64,000 bases of DNA from assembly GCF_016756615.1 (NCBI RefSeq), contig NZ_AP023262.1, forward strand, positions 7,627,501 to 7,691,500. The letters are read 5' to 3'. The notes below the pieces were generated by a model. The model made no database searches. It was not told the DNA's origin and saw nothing but the letters and a program-made list of their open reading frames with translations. Shown piece by piece: positions 1-8,108 of the stretch; positions within the stretch are counted from its first letter, which is position 1; each line of letters begins with the position of its first letter. This DNA comes from Mesorhizobium sp. L-8-3. GTDB taxonomy: Bacteria; Pseudomonadota; Alphaproteobacteria; Rhizobiales; Rhizobiaceae. Position numbers and translations under genes: made by a program.

Positions 1-37
1 CGATATGAAGTCGTGTGTCCGGATAGGCAATCGTCAT
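1..37 (-). CDS. Possible 5' end of a gene leaving the window
   Basis: On the minus strand an ATG at 37 follows an AGGAAG-like ribosome site and opens a frame reading MTIAYPDTRLHI before the window edge. It lies 50 bases downstream of the IclR gene on the same strand, so it could belong to the same transcript. The opening residues faintly resemble the start of NAD-dependent aldehyde dehydrogenases, but twelve residues are too few to assign a family. Confidence 0.35.
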   Translation of the reverse strand, partial: MTIAYPDTRLHI

Positions 38-87
38 CTCGGTCTTCCTGGTGGGTGGAGCGTTACGGAGGAAATCCGCCGGGAGCG

Positions 88-843
88 TCAATCGCGCCTG
101 GTGTAGCCGAGGGCCATGGCAATAGTCCTGGCGGCTTCCATCACATGCACGGAATATTCCTTGATCTGCTTGCGCTTGATGCGCGAATCCGGTCCCGACA
201 TGCCGATCGCGCCGGCCAGTTCGCCGGACCTGCCGAGTATGGCGCAGGCGCAGGCGGCGATGCCTTCGCGCCACTCGCCGTGGAGCACCGAGGCGTAGCC
301 CTGCCCGCGCGCCTGCTCGATGTCCTCCCGCAACTCCTCGATCGTGGTGCGCGTGGTGTCGGTGTAGCGCTCCAGAAGGGGGCGGAACCTTTCGAGATAG
401 GTGTCGGGCAGTTGCGCCAGCATGGCCTTGCCCGTGGCGACCGTGTAGGCCGGGGCGCGGGCTCCGACGCTGGTATGGGCGCGGATGTGATGCGCGCCCT
501 CGATCTTGTCGACATAGATGACGTCGGTGTCGTCCAGCACAGACAGATGGATGGTCTCGCCGGTGATTTCGGCAAGCTTCGTCATGGCCGGACGCGCCAC
601 GTTGATGAGATCGACCCGGCGCATCACATGGCTGCCGAGTTCCCACATCCTGGTGGTCAGCTCATAGGTGCTGTTCTGCGGGAGCTGCCGCACATAGCCT
701 TGGGATTGGAGCGTCGTCAGCAACCGGTGCACGTTGCTCTTGGTGAATTTCAGCTCGGCGGCGAGGTCGGTGATCCCGCGCGGCTGTTCGCTCAGTGCGA
801 GCGTCTCGATGAGACGAAGTCCTTTGATGAAAGCCTTGTCCAT
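88..843 (-). CDS. IclR family transcriptional regulator
   Basis: A 251-residue protein with the IclR layout: an N-terminal winged helix-turn-helix (about residues 5-65, including ITDLAAELKFTKSNVHRLL) and a C-terminal effector-binding GAF-like domain (about 75-245, with VGARAPAYTVATGKAMLA and ending in the GMSGP region). The frame stays open to an ATG at 894, but ATG 843 (MDKAFIKGLRL) matches the usual family N-terminus and is preferred. It lies downstream of and parallel to the ABC transporter genes. It probably controls them and the divergent enzyme operon through the two palindromes at 5048 and 5232. Effector unknown. Family assignment is firm; target assignment is inference from position. 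Confidence 0.93.
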   Translation of the reverse strand: MDKAFIKGLRLIETLALSEQPRGITDLAAELKFTKSNVHRLLTTLQSQGYVRQLPQNSTYELTTRMWELGSHVMRRVDLINVARPAMTKLAEITGETIHLSVLDDTDVIYVDKIEGAHHIRAHTSVGARAPAYTVATGKAMLAQLPDTYLERFRPLLERYTDTTRTTIEELREDIEQARGQGYASVLHGEWREGIAACACAILGRSGELAGAIGMSGPDSRIKRKQIKEYSVHVMEAARTIAMALGYTRRD

Positions 844-966
844 TGCACCATCTGACTGAAAATCGCCCCTTAGCATGACAGCCGGGAAAGCCATAGTCCG
901 CGAAGGCCGGGAAGAGAGACGGCCGCGAGCCCCTCGGAGACGCGGCCGCCGGACTGACGGATCCGG

Positions 967-2058
967 CTACTGCGCCAGCAGCGCGTTCAGCTTCTCCTGG
1001 CCGAATTCCTCGTTCGTCGAGTTGCCGGCGGGCGACGGCCCGCCCCAATAGTCCGGGCTCCATTCGATGGCGCGCGACACGTTCTTGGGATTGTTGGCCC
1101 AGTAGATGCTGATCTCCGGATCGGCCGCCTCGAACACGACCGGCGACGGCAAGGCGACAGGGAAGGTCGAGGTGAGCTCGGCGGCGCGCTGCGGATCAAG
1201 CCGCCAGGAAAGCAGCTTCAGCGCGTTGTCGTAATGCGGCGCGCCTTTCGGGACCGAGAAGAAATCATAGTAGACGAAGCCCTGGTTCCACTCCAGCTCG
1301 ACCGGCGCTCCTTCGAGCGCCAGCTTGCTCATGGAGCCGGTGTAGGCCATGCACATGTCAGCCTCGCCATCGAGCATGAGCTGCGGCGGCTGGGCCGAGG
1401 TCGTCCACCACTTGGCGACGTGCGGCTTGATTTCCGCGACCTTCTTCAGCGCTCTTTCCATGTCGATCGGATAGAGCTTGTCCTTCTCCACCCCGTCGGC
1501 CATCAGGGCCGCCTCGAAGACGAAGCGCGGCCAGGCAGGGAGGCAGCGGCGGCCGGGGAACTTCTCCACGTTCCAGAAGTCCGCCCAGCTCTTCGGCACG
1601 TTCTCGCCGGTGAATTTCTCCTTGTTGTAGACAAGGCCCACGCCGATCACCTGCAGGGCGACGCCCTTCTTGCGCTTGAGGTTGTCCGGCATCGCGGCCA
1701 GCGTCTTCTGCGCCGGCTCCGAAAGCTTCGAATAGTCGATGTCCTCGAGGCAGCAATCTCCCAGCAGCTTCGTTTCCTGGTCGAAGATGAAGGTCAGGTC
1801 CCACTCCGCCTTGCCGGCCTCCGCCTGGACCTTGATCTTGGGGCCGCTGCGGGCCTCCTGAACGGTGACGACCTTGATGCCGGTCTCCTTCTCGAACGGG
1901 TCGTACATGACCTTGCGCAGCGCCTCGCCATAGCCGCCGCCCGGATCCTGCATGATGACGACGTCCTCCTGCGCGGCCGCGACGCCGACGCCGGCCGCCA
2001 CAACGATGGCCGAGACCAGAAGGGATGCGGAATTTCGAAGTCTTGTCATGCCCAGCAT
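967..2058 (-). CDS. PotD-like ABC transporter substrate-binding protein
   Basis: A 363-residue periplasmic binding protein. Residues 1-30 form a signal peptide: a basic start, a hydrophobic core rich in Val/Ala, and a probable cut after AAA near Gln30. The mature part has the spermidine/putrescine-type (PotD) fold pattern, with QDPGGGYGEAL near its start and Trp-rich, ligand-pocket-like segments near the middle. ATG 2058 is chosen because GGAGGAGA lies just upstream; the longer open frame towards 3627 runs antiparallel-shifted through the permease gene and is not real. It is the first component of a one-cassette importer (permease 2091, ATPase 3878). The ligand is unknown; PotD relatives bind polyamines, but also other small organic ions. 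Confidence 0.93.
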   Translation of the reverse strand: MLGMTRLRNSASLLVSAIVVAAGVGVAAAQEDVVIMQDPGGGYGEALRKVMYDPFEKETGIKVVTVQEARSGPKIKVQAEAGKAEWDLTFIFDQETKLLGDCCLEDIDYSKLSEPAQKTLAAMPDNLKRKKGVALQVIGVGLVYNKEKFTGENVPKSWADFWNVEKFPGRRCLPAWPRFVFEAALMADGVEKDKLYPIDMERALKKVAEIKPHVAKWWTTSAQPPQLMLDGEADMCMAYTGSMSKLALEGAPVELEWNQGFVYYDFFSVPKGAPHYDNALKLLSWRLDPQRAAELTSTFPVALPSPVVFEAADPEISIYWANNPKNVSRAIEWSPDYWGGPSPAGNSTNEEFGQEKLNALLAQ

Positions 2059-2090
2059 GTCATTCTCCTCCACTTGGGTTGACCTAAATC

Positions 2091-3881
2091 TCAGACACCC
2101 GCGCGCGATCGGGCCAACACCGGCCGCGCAAGGGCTATTCCTCCCACCACCAGCAGCACCTCGAGCGTCGAGACCACCGCCAGCACCGGATTGAGCTGAT
2201 AGTTGATGTCCGCCCACAGCATGAGCGGGAGGGTCTTCAGTTGCGCACTCGACAGGAAGAGCGAAAGAACCAGTTCGTCGAAGGAGTGCAGGAAGGCGAA
2301 GAAACTCGCGGCCGCCAGGCCCGGGACGATCGCCGGCAGCGTTACCGTGCGGAACACCGTCAAGGGCGACGCGCCGTGCACCCCCGCCGCCTGCTCGAGC
2401 TTCGGATCGACGGCTTGCAGGGCCGCGGACAGGATCACCACGACGATCGGCAGACCGCCGATCGCGTGCGCGGCCGCAAGTCCCGCCACGGTGCCGGTCA
2501 GGTCGAAGCGCAGGAACAGGCTGTAGAGCGACAGGCCGAGCACGACCGGCGGCACGATGACGGGGCTGACGACAAGCAGCATGATCGCGGACTTGCCGCG
2601 GATGCTGCTGCGCACGATTCCCATCGCGGCGGAGGTGCCGAGCGCGACGGCGATGCAGGCCGACAGCGCGGCGACCTGGAGCGAGTTCCAGAACGCAGCC
2701 ATCCAGTTGGAGTCGGAGAAGAACTTCTCGTACCAGCGCAGCGAAATGCCGGGGGGAGGAAAGGTCAGATAGCTCGCGCTGCTGAACGAGATGACCATGA
2801 CGACGACGAGCGGCAGGATGAGGACGGCGATCACGAGGCCGCCCATGAGCCACACCGTCCAGGTGCCGAAGCCGGCCGGCAGCCGGCCGAACAGTCTCAG
2901 CAGCGGCCAGCCGATCGCATCCGCGAGCAGCGTGGCGAGCGTACGCCCGCGGCCATCGGCGCCGCCGGCCCGCGACACGGTTTTGGCGGAAGCCTTGTTG
3001 GCCAGCTTGCCTCCGCCCCAGATGAACTCGAAACCCAGGAAATGTCCCGCGACGCCGACCACGACCAGCGTGATCACCAGCAGCACGACGCCGAGCGCCT
3101 GGAGAAAGCCTTCCGACGTGACGGAATCGGCCTGCTGCGAGATGTGCATGGCGAACATCTGGTCGCCGGGTCCGCCGAGCAGGGTCGGCGTGATGAAGAA
3201 GCCGAGCGCGGCGACGAAGACCAGCAGGAACCCGGCGCCGATGCCGGGGAGCGTGAGCGGCAGGAGCACGCGCCAGAACACGGCGATCGGTCCTGCGCCG
3301 CTCGCGAGTGCGGCGCGGGTCAGGCTCTGGTCGAGGCGGGCGACGCTGGAATAGATGGTGAGCACCATCAGCGGCAGAAGCACGGCCGTCATGCCGAGGA
3401 ACACCGTGCCGCGGCTGAAGAGAAGTTGCGCCGGCTCGCTCAGGATGCCGAGCCCGACGAGCAGCTTGTTGACCGGGCCGTTGCGCCCGAGCAGCACCAT
3501 CCATGCATAAGTGCGGATGAGAATGGCGATGAAATAGGGCAATACGACCGCGGTCGCGATGAGGAGCTGCGCAATGCCGCGGGTCCGGTGGATGAGCAGC
3601 GCAGTCGGGTAGCCGAACAGCAGGCACAGGCAGGCGACGGTGACCGAGATCTGCATCGTGCGCAAGAGGGAGTCCCAGTAGAGCGGCACGGCGAAGACCC
3701 GCTCGAAGAAAGCGGACCAGGTCGGGCCGCTGACGCTGATGCGGGTGAGATCGATGAGCGGAAGCACATAGAAGAAGGCGAGGAAGGCCGCCGCTGGAAT
3801 GAGCAGTATCGCCGGGTCTCTCAGCCGCCCTGCAAGCGCGCCGCCGCGCGCCGGTTCCATGCCGATCGAAGCGGCTGTCAT
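2091..3881 (-). CDS. Fused PotB-PotC-like ABC transporter permease
   Basis: A 596-residue inner-membrane protein that contains both permease halves of a PotB/PotC-type importer in one chain. The first half (about residues 20-290) and the second (about 335-590) each have several hydrophobic helices and an EAA-type coupling loop (RAALASGAGPIAVFWRVLLP and QAAGVHGASPLTVFRTVTLP). A hydrophilic linker rich in Gly/Arg lies around residues 295-325. Most polyamine-type systems use two separate permease genes; fused permeases are known in iron and thiamine importers. Its ATG overlaps the stop of the ATPase gene (ATGA, 3878-3881), so the two are translationally coupled. Confidence 0.92.
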   Translation of the reverse strand: MTAASIGMEPARGGALAGRLRDPAILLIPAAAFLAFFYVLPLIDLTRISVSGPTWSAFFERVFAVPLYWDSLLRTMQISVTVACLCLLFGYPTALLIHRTRGIAQLLIATAVVLPYFIAILIRTYAWMVLLGRNGPVNKLLVGLGILSEPAQLLFSRGTVFLGMTAVLLPLMVLTIYSSVARLDQSLTRAALASGAGPIAVFWRVLLPLTLPGIGAGFLLVFVAALGFFITPTLLGGPGDQMFAMHISQQADSVTSEGFLQALGVVLLVITLVVVGVAGHFLGFEFIWGGGKLANKASAKTVSRAGGADGRGRTLATLLADAIGWPLLRLFGRLPAGFGTWTVWLMGGLVIAVLILPLVVVMVISFSSASYLTFPPPGISLRWYEKFFSDSNWMAAFWNSLQVAALSACIAVALGTSAAMGIVRSSIRGKSAIMLLVVSPVIVPPVVLGLSLYSLFLRFDLTGTVAGLAAAHAIGGLPIVVVILSAALQAVDPKLEQAAGVHGASPLTVFRTVTLPAIVPGLAAASFFAFLHSFDELVLSLFLSSAQLKTLPLMLWADINYQLNPVLAVVSTLEVLLVVGGIALARPVLARSRAGV

Positions 3882-5032
3882 GACAGCACCCAGCAGTCGT
3901 CGGCGCCCCAGCTCACATGGAGCGTGTCGCCGACGGCCGGCAGTGACCGCTGGGCGGTGTCGGAGCAGCGGATCAACAACGTTTCCCCGCCCTCCATCCG
4001 CGCCTCGATGCGCAGGACTTCGCCGAGGAACAGGGCCGACGTGACGGTCACCGGGGCAGAGCCGGCATTGGCTTCGTCCGAGATCGCGATGCGTTCCGGC
4101 CGCACCAGCACCGTCGCGCGCCCCACGTCGATCGCGTCGCGGCTCTCCGCGTTGAAGACGTAACCCGCCCGGTTCCTGAGCGTCATCGTCGTGCCGCGCT
4201 TCTGCACGATGTCGGCTTCGATCAGGTTGCTCTCGCCGACGAAGGAGGCCACGAAGCGGTTCACCGGATGGCGGTAGATCTCCGCCGGGCGGCCGATCTG
4301 CACGATCTTGCCCGCGTCCAGCACGGCGATGCGGTCGCTCATGGTGAGCGCCTCGCCCTGGTCGTGCGTGACGAAGAGGATCGTGCTGCCGATCGTCTGA
4401 TGCAGGTCGCGGATCTCGATCTGGATCGATTCGCGCAGCCGTCTGTCGAGAGCGCTGAGCGGCTCGTCCATCAGGACCACTCGCGGCCGCATGACGATGG
4501 CGCGGGCGATCGCGACCCGCTGCTGCTGGCCGCCCGACATCTGCGAAGGCATCTTCCGGGCATGGTCGGACAGACGCATGATCTCCAGCGTCTCGGCAAC
4601 GCGGCGCTCGGTCGTGGCGCGGTCGACGCCGGCCATGCGCAGCGGGAAGGCGACGTTCTGTGTCACCGTCATGTTGGGGAACAAGGCGTAGCTCTGGAAC
4701 ACCATGCCGAAGCCGCGCCTGTGGGTGGGCACGTTGTGGATCGGCCGGTCGTCGACCAGGATCTCGCCGCTATCCAGCGCCTGAAATCCCGCGAGCAGGT
4801 TGAGCAGCGTGGTCTTTCCGCTTCCCGACGGCCCGAGCAAGGTGATGAACTCACCCGGCTCGATGTCGAGGCTGATGCGATCGACGGCGTGAAAACCACC
4901 GAAGCTCTTCGCGGCCTCGCGTATCGCGATCCTCGACCCGATCACGCTGCGGGCGGAAGCGTCCGCGACCTGGGATGACCGTGCAGACGCGCCTGCGCTC
5001 CGACCGGCGCGGATGGCCACCGTTTCACCCAT
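3878..5032 (-). CDS. PotA-like ABC transporter ATP-binding protein
   Basis: A 384-residue ATPase. Walker A GPSGSGKT lies at about residues 67-74, the signature SGGQQQR near 165, Walker B with DEPLSALD near 190 and the switch His in VTHDQGEALT. The last 110 residues form the TOBE regulatory domain typical of PotA/MalK-type proteins. The N-terminus has about 30 residues before the ABC core, but ATG 5032 has a clear GGGAGG ribosome site. It is the first gene of the leftward importer operon, and its promoter region holds a palindrome at 5048-5066, only 16 bases from the start codon, where a bound regulator would block expression. Confidence 0.94.
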   Translation of the reverse strand: MGETVAIRAGRSAGASARSSQVADASARSVIGSRIAIREAAKSFGGFHAVDRISLDIEPGEFITLLGPSGSGKTTLLNLLAGFQALDSGEILVDDRPIHNVPTHRRGFGMVFQSYALFPNMTVTQNVAFPLRMAGVDRATTERRVAETLEIMRLSDHARKMPSQMSGGQQQRVAIARAIVMRPRVVLMDEPLSALDRRLRESIQIEIRDLHQTIGSTILFVTHDQGEALTMSDRIAVLDAGKIVQIGRPAEIYRHPVNRFVASFVGESNLIEADIVQKRGTTMTLRNRAGYVFNAESRDAIDVGRATVLVRPERIAISDEANAGSAPVTVTSALFLGEVLRIEARMEGGETLLIRCSDTAQRSLPAVGDTLHVSWGADDCWVLS

Positions 5033-5047
5033 CTGTTTCCTCCCTTG

Positions 5048-5066
5048 TGTTCTACAATATAGAACA
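5048..5066. promoter_or_regulatory. Probable IclR-family operator, importer side
   Basis: A 19-base palindrome TGTTCTACAATATAGAACA: eight of nine base pairs match around the central base. It shares its outer six bases on each side (TGTTCT and AGAACA) with the site at 5232. It sits just upstream of the ATPase gene start. AT-rich palindromes of this shape are typical IclR-family targets; the link to the IclR gene at 88 is inferred. Confidence 0.65.
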
Positions 5067-5231
5067 GCATTCCATAATCCTTGAACCGATGCGCCGACTT
5101 GTCAAGTGCCTGGCTGCGCCGAACGTCGATCCCTTTCGTGGTCCAATCCATTCGGACCGCCGTCAGCACAGCACGAGCGAAATCGCATTGACAGGATCGC
5201 CATGCTCCGACTACCCTGATTTTCAGAAAGC

Positions 5232-5250
5232 TGTTCTGTATTATAGAACA
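5232..5250. promoter_or_regulatory. Probable IclR-family operator, enzyme-operon side
   Basis: Second 19-base palindrome TGTTCTGTATTATAGAACA with the same outer arms as the site at 5048; only one pair (G/T) fails. It lies 57 bases before the GTG start of the first enzyme gene. The centres of the two sites are 184 bases apart, so looping or independent control of the divergent operons is possible. Confidence 0.65.
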
Positions 5251-5306
5251 CGCGGGGCGCGCCGGGAAACTCTTATGTGCCGGCGGCGTGACACGGGAGG
5301 AGCAGG

Positions 5307-6116
5307 GTGTCGAGCGACCTTCGCAAACTGGCGAAGCACATCGAGCCGGGCATGCGCATTGCGCTGCCGGTCGACTATGCCGGCGTTTCCATGGCGATGA
5401 CGCAGCCCATCATCGAGCATGGCGCGGGCGACCTGGATCTCGTCTGCGTGCCGACCGGCGGGCTGCAGGTCGACCAGCTCGTCGGCGCGGGCCTCGTCAG
5501 GTCGGTCGAGACCAGCGCGGTGTCGCTTGGCGAGGCCGGCGGCGCTCCCCGCTTCAACCAGGCGGTGAAAGACGGCGCCATCCGGCTCAGGGACGCGACG
5601 TGCCCGGCGATCCATGCCGGCCTGATGGCGGCGCAGAAGGGCAGTCCCTTCGTCCCGCTCCGGGGCCTGATCGGCACCGACGTGCTGCGCTACAGGGACG
5701 ACTGGCGCGTGATCGACAACCCCTTCGCCGGAGCCCCGGACCCGATCGTGCTGATCCCCGCGATCACGCCTGATGTCGCGGTGTTCCATGCGCCGATGGC
5801 CGACCGCCACGGCAATGTCTGGATCGGACGGCGGCGCGAGCTCGCGGCAATGGCCTACGCCTCGCGGACAACCCTCGTCACAGTCGAACGCCTGGTCGAG
5901 GGCAGCCTTCTCGGCAACGAGACGACCGCCGCCGGCACCCTGCCCGCCCTCTATGTGACGGAGGTCGCGGTCGCGCAGAAGGGCGCATGGCCGTATGGTT
6001 TGTGGGGCGAATACCAGACCGACACCGGCGAGATCCTGCGCTACGCGAAGGCGGCCAGAACGGCGGAAGGTTTCGCCGACTATATGGCGCGGGCACAGAC
6101 GGAGCCCGCGAAATGA
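5307..6116 (+). CDS. Class I CoA-transferase, alpha subunit (GctA/IpdA-like)
   Basis: A 269-residue protein of the class I CoA-transferase alpha type (glutaconate CoA-transferase subunit A and IpdA relatives). Visible features are an N-terminal Rossmann-like start, the segment RGLIGTDVLRYRDDWRVIDN, and the GNVWIGRRRELAAMAYASR region followed by VTVERLVEG. These enzymes move CoA between acids; the IpdAB branch instead hydrolyses a cyclic diketone CoA ester. GTG 5307 is used as the start because GGGAGG lies six bases upstream. Its stop overlaps the start of the beta-subunit gene (ATGA). It is the first gene of the rightward ten-gene operon. The substrate cannot be read from sequence. Confidence 0.88.
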   Translation: MSSDLRKLAKHIEPGMRIALPVDYAGVSMAMTQPIIEHGAGDLDLVCVPTGGLQVDQLVGAGLVRSVETSAVSLGEAGGAPRFNQAVKDGAIRLRDATCPAIHAGLMAAQKGSPFVPLRGLIGTDVLRYRDDWRVIDNPFAGAPDPIVLIPAITPDVAVFHAPMADRHGNVWIGRRRELAAMAYASRTTLVTVERLVEGSLLGNETTAAGTLPALYVTEVAVAQKGAWPYGLWGEYQTDTGEILRYAKAARTAEGFADYMARAQTEPAK

Positions 6117-6874
6117 AGGAAGTTCTCCCCCGCGAGGTGCTGATCTGCACCATCGCGCGACTGCTCGACGGAGTCCGCCATGTTGCGGTCGGCGCATCCT
6201 CCCCCATGCCGGCCGCGGGCGCGATGCTTCTTCGCGCCCTGAAGGAAAAGATGGGCGCCCCCGCGGTGCGTATCTCCGTCCTCGGCTCCGTCGAGCACAA
6301 CTTCTTCACCAACGGCTCGACAGAGCTGTTCGATTGCGCCGGCCAGGGGCGAATCGACGCCTTCTTTCTCGGCGGCGGTCAGATCGACGGCCGCGGCAAC
6401 GTCAATCTCGTAGGCGCCGGCGACTATCCCCGCTCGAGCGTGCGCTGGCCGGGTTCCTTCGGCGCGGCCTATCTCTACTTCGTGGTTCAGCGCGTCATCC
6501 TGTTCCGCGAGGAGCACACGCCTCGGGTCTTCGTCGACAAGGTCGATTTCGTCAGCGCGCCGGGCGTGAGCGACGATGGCGTCTATCGTACCGGCGGTCC
6601 CTACGCGCTCTTGACCGGAAAGGCGCTGTTCCGATTCGACCGGACGCGGCCGGGCTTCGCCCTGGAAAGCGTTCACCCCGGGCACGACTTCGCCGAAGTG
6701 AGGCAGGCGACCGGCTTCGAGTTCGCGCATGGCGAACGGCCGCCGCAGACGGAGCTGCCCGACGCGTCGACGCTTGCCCTGCTGCGCGGCCGCGTGCTGG
6801 ACGAACTGTCCGAGACCTATCCGGAATTCGCCGCACAGATGCGCCAGGATCTGGGCCGCGCGCGTCCCGCATAA
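6113..6874 (+). CDS. Class I CoA-transferase, beta subunit (GctB/IpdB-like)
   Basis: A 253-residue partner of the preceding protein. The recognisable block is FFLGGGQIDGRGNVN, the beta-subunit motif that in GctB reads with the same spacing FLG..Q.D..GN.N. Upstream, SVEHNFFTNG occupies the area where class I transferases carry the catalytic Glu. The distance from this Glu to the FLGG motif looks shorter than in classical GctB, so it could be an IpdAB-like C-C hydrolase rather than a transferase. The start ATG 6113 overlaps the stop of the alpha gene, which indicates coupled translation of a hetero-oligomer. Confidence 0.86.
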   Translation: MKEVLPREVLICTIARLLDGVRHVAVGASSPMPAAGAMLLRALKEKMGAPAVRISVLGSVEHNFFTNGSTELFDCAGQGRIDAFFLGGGQIDGRGNVNLVGAGDYPRSSVRWPGSFGAAYLYFVVQRVILFREEHTPRVFVDKVDFVSAPGVSDDGVYRTGGPYALLTGKALFRFDRTRPGFALESVHPGHDFAEVRQATGFEFAHGERPPQTELPDASTLALLRGRVLDELSETYPEFAAQMRQDLGRARPA

Positions 6875-6901
6875 GCAACCCGATCAGCTCGAGACGATTT
6901 G

Positions 6902-8101
6902 ATGACTTCCAATGCAGGTTCCCTTGCCAGCCTCAAGGTGATCGACGCCAGCCGCGTGCTGGGCGGCCCCTATGCCGGGCAGGTTCTCGCCGACCATGGC
7001 GCTGACGTGATCAAGATCGAGCCGCCGGCCGGCGACGAGACGCGCGGCTGGGGACCGCCTTTCCTCAACGGAACAGCGAGCTACTTCCTCGGCCTCAACC
7101 GCAACAAGCGCGGCATGGCGCTCGACCTGGCTCGGCCGGCCGGCCAGGAACTGCTGCTCGCCCTGCTGGAGACCGCGGACGTCTTCATCGAGAATTTCAA
7201 GACCGGGACGCTCGAGCGCTGGGGACTGACGCGCGAGGAACTGACCCGGCGCTTCCCCCGGCTGGTTCATTGCCGCGTCTCGGGTTTCGGCGCCGACGGT
7301 CCGCTGGGCGGCCTGCCCGGCTACGACGCGGCGATCCAGGCGTCGGCCGGCATCATGAGCGTCAATGGCGAGCTCGGCGGGCAACCCTTGCGTGTCGGTC
7401 TTCCGGTCGTCGACATGGTGACCGGGCTCAACGCCGTGGTCGGCATCCTGATGGCACTCAACGAGCGGGCGAGCAGCGGCAAGGGGCAGTTCGTCGAGAC
7501 GACGCTCTATGATTGCGGCGTTTCGCTGCTGCATCCGCATCTTCCGAACTATTACCTCTCCGGCAAGGTCGCGCAGCCGTCGGGCAACGCGCATCCGAAC
7601 ATCTGTCCCTACGACACGTTCGAGACCGGCACCGACCCGATCTTCCTCGCCGTCGGCAACAACCGCCAGTTCGCGACGCTCTGCGAGATCATCGGGCGCC
7701 CGGATCTGCCCAAGGATCCGCGCTTCGCCTCGAATGGCGAGCGCAATCTCAGCCGGGACGTCCTGAAGAGCGAATTGGAGTCGGCGTTGCGCGCATTCGA
7801 ATGCGGGCCGCTCGCGGACAGGCTCATCAAGTCGGGCGTACCATGCGGGGCCGTGCGCACCATCGACCAGGTCGTGGCCGAACCGCATACGCGGCATCGC
7901 GAGATGGTGGTCGACATCGGCGCCTATCGCGGCACCGGAAGCCCGATCAAGATGTCCCGAACGCCGGCTTCCTACAGGCTGGCCCCTCCGGGCTTCGCCG
8001 AGCATACGGACGAGATCCTCGAAGAGCTGGCGATTGACGGCGAGCGTTACCGCGAGGTCCTGCCGGGCCTCGATCCGGAAACGAAAACGAAGAGGGCGTG
8101 A
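6902..8101 (+). CDS. Class III (CaiB/BaiF) CoA-transferase
   Basis: A 399-residue family III CoA-transferase. The N-terminal block DASRVLGGPYAGQVLADHGADVIKIE, GYDAAIQASAGIMSVNG, and the C-terminal half with GNNRQFATLCEIIG follow the CaiB/FRC/BaiF pattern. The family forms interlocked dimers and moves CoA between carboxylates, often succinyl- or acetyl-CoA to a hydroxy or unsaturated acid. A TTG lies directly before ATG 6902; the ATG is preferred. It stands 27 bases after the beta subunit of an unrelated class I transferase, so the operon encodes two CoA-transfer chemistries, which suggests at least two acid intermediates are activated. Confidence 0.92.
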   Translation: MTSNAGSLASLKVIDASRVLGGPYAGQVLADHGADVIKIEPPAGDETRGWGPPFLNGTASYFLGLNRNKRGMALDLARPAGQELLLALLETADVFIENFKTGTLERWGLTREELTRRFPRLVHCRVSGFGADGPLGGLPGYDAAIQASAGIMSVNGELGGQPLRVGLPVVDMVTGLNAVVGILMALNERASSGKGQFVETTLYDCGVSLLHPHLPNYYLSGKVAQPSGNAHPNICPYDTFETGTDPIFLAVGNNRQFATLCEIIGRPDLPKDPRFASNGERNLSRDVLKSELESALRAFECGPLADRLIKSGVPCGAVRTIDQVVAEPHTRHREMVVDIGAYRGTGSPIKMSRTPASYRLAPPGFAEHTDEILEELAIDGERYREVLPGLDPETKTKRA

Positions 8102-8108
8102 GACGACC

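Noticed and set aside
2059-3627. Extension of the binding protein to 886 residues
   Set aside because: It is a shifted reading of the permease gene; a signal peptide and a ribosome site mark the real start at 2058.
2241-4163. A 640-codon open frame opposite the permease and ATPase genes
   Set aside because: It is antisense to two well-supported ABC genes, and its protein is full of Arg, His and Glu as expected from GC-rich antisense frames.
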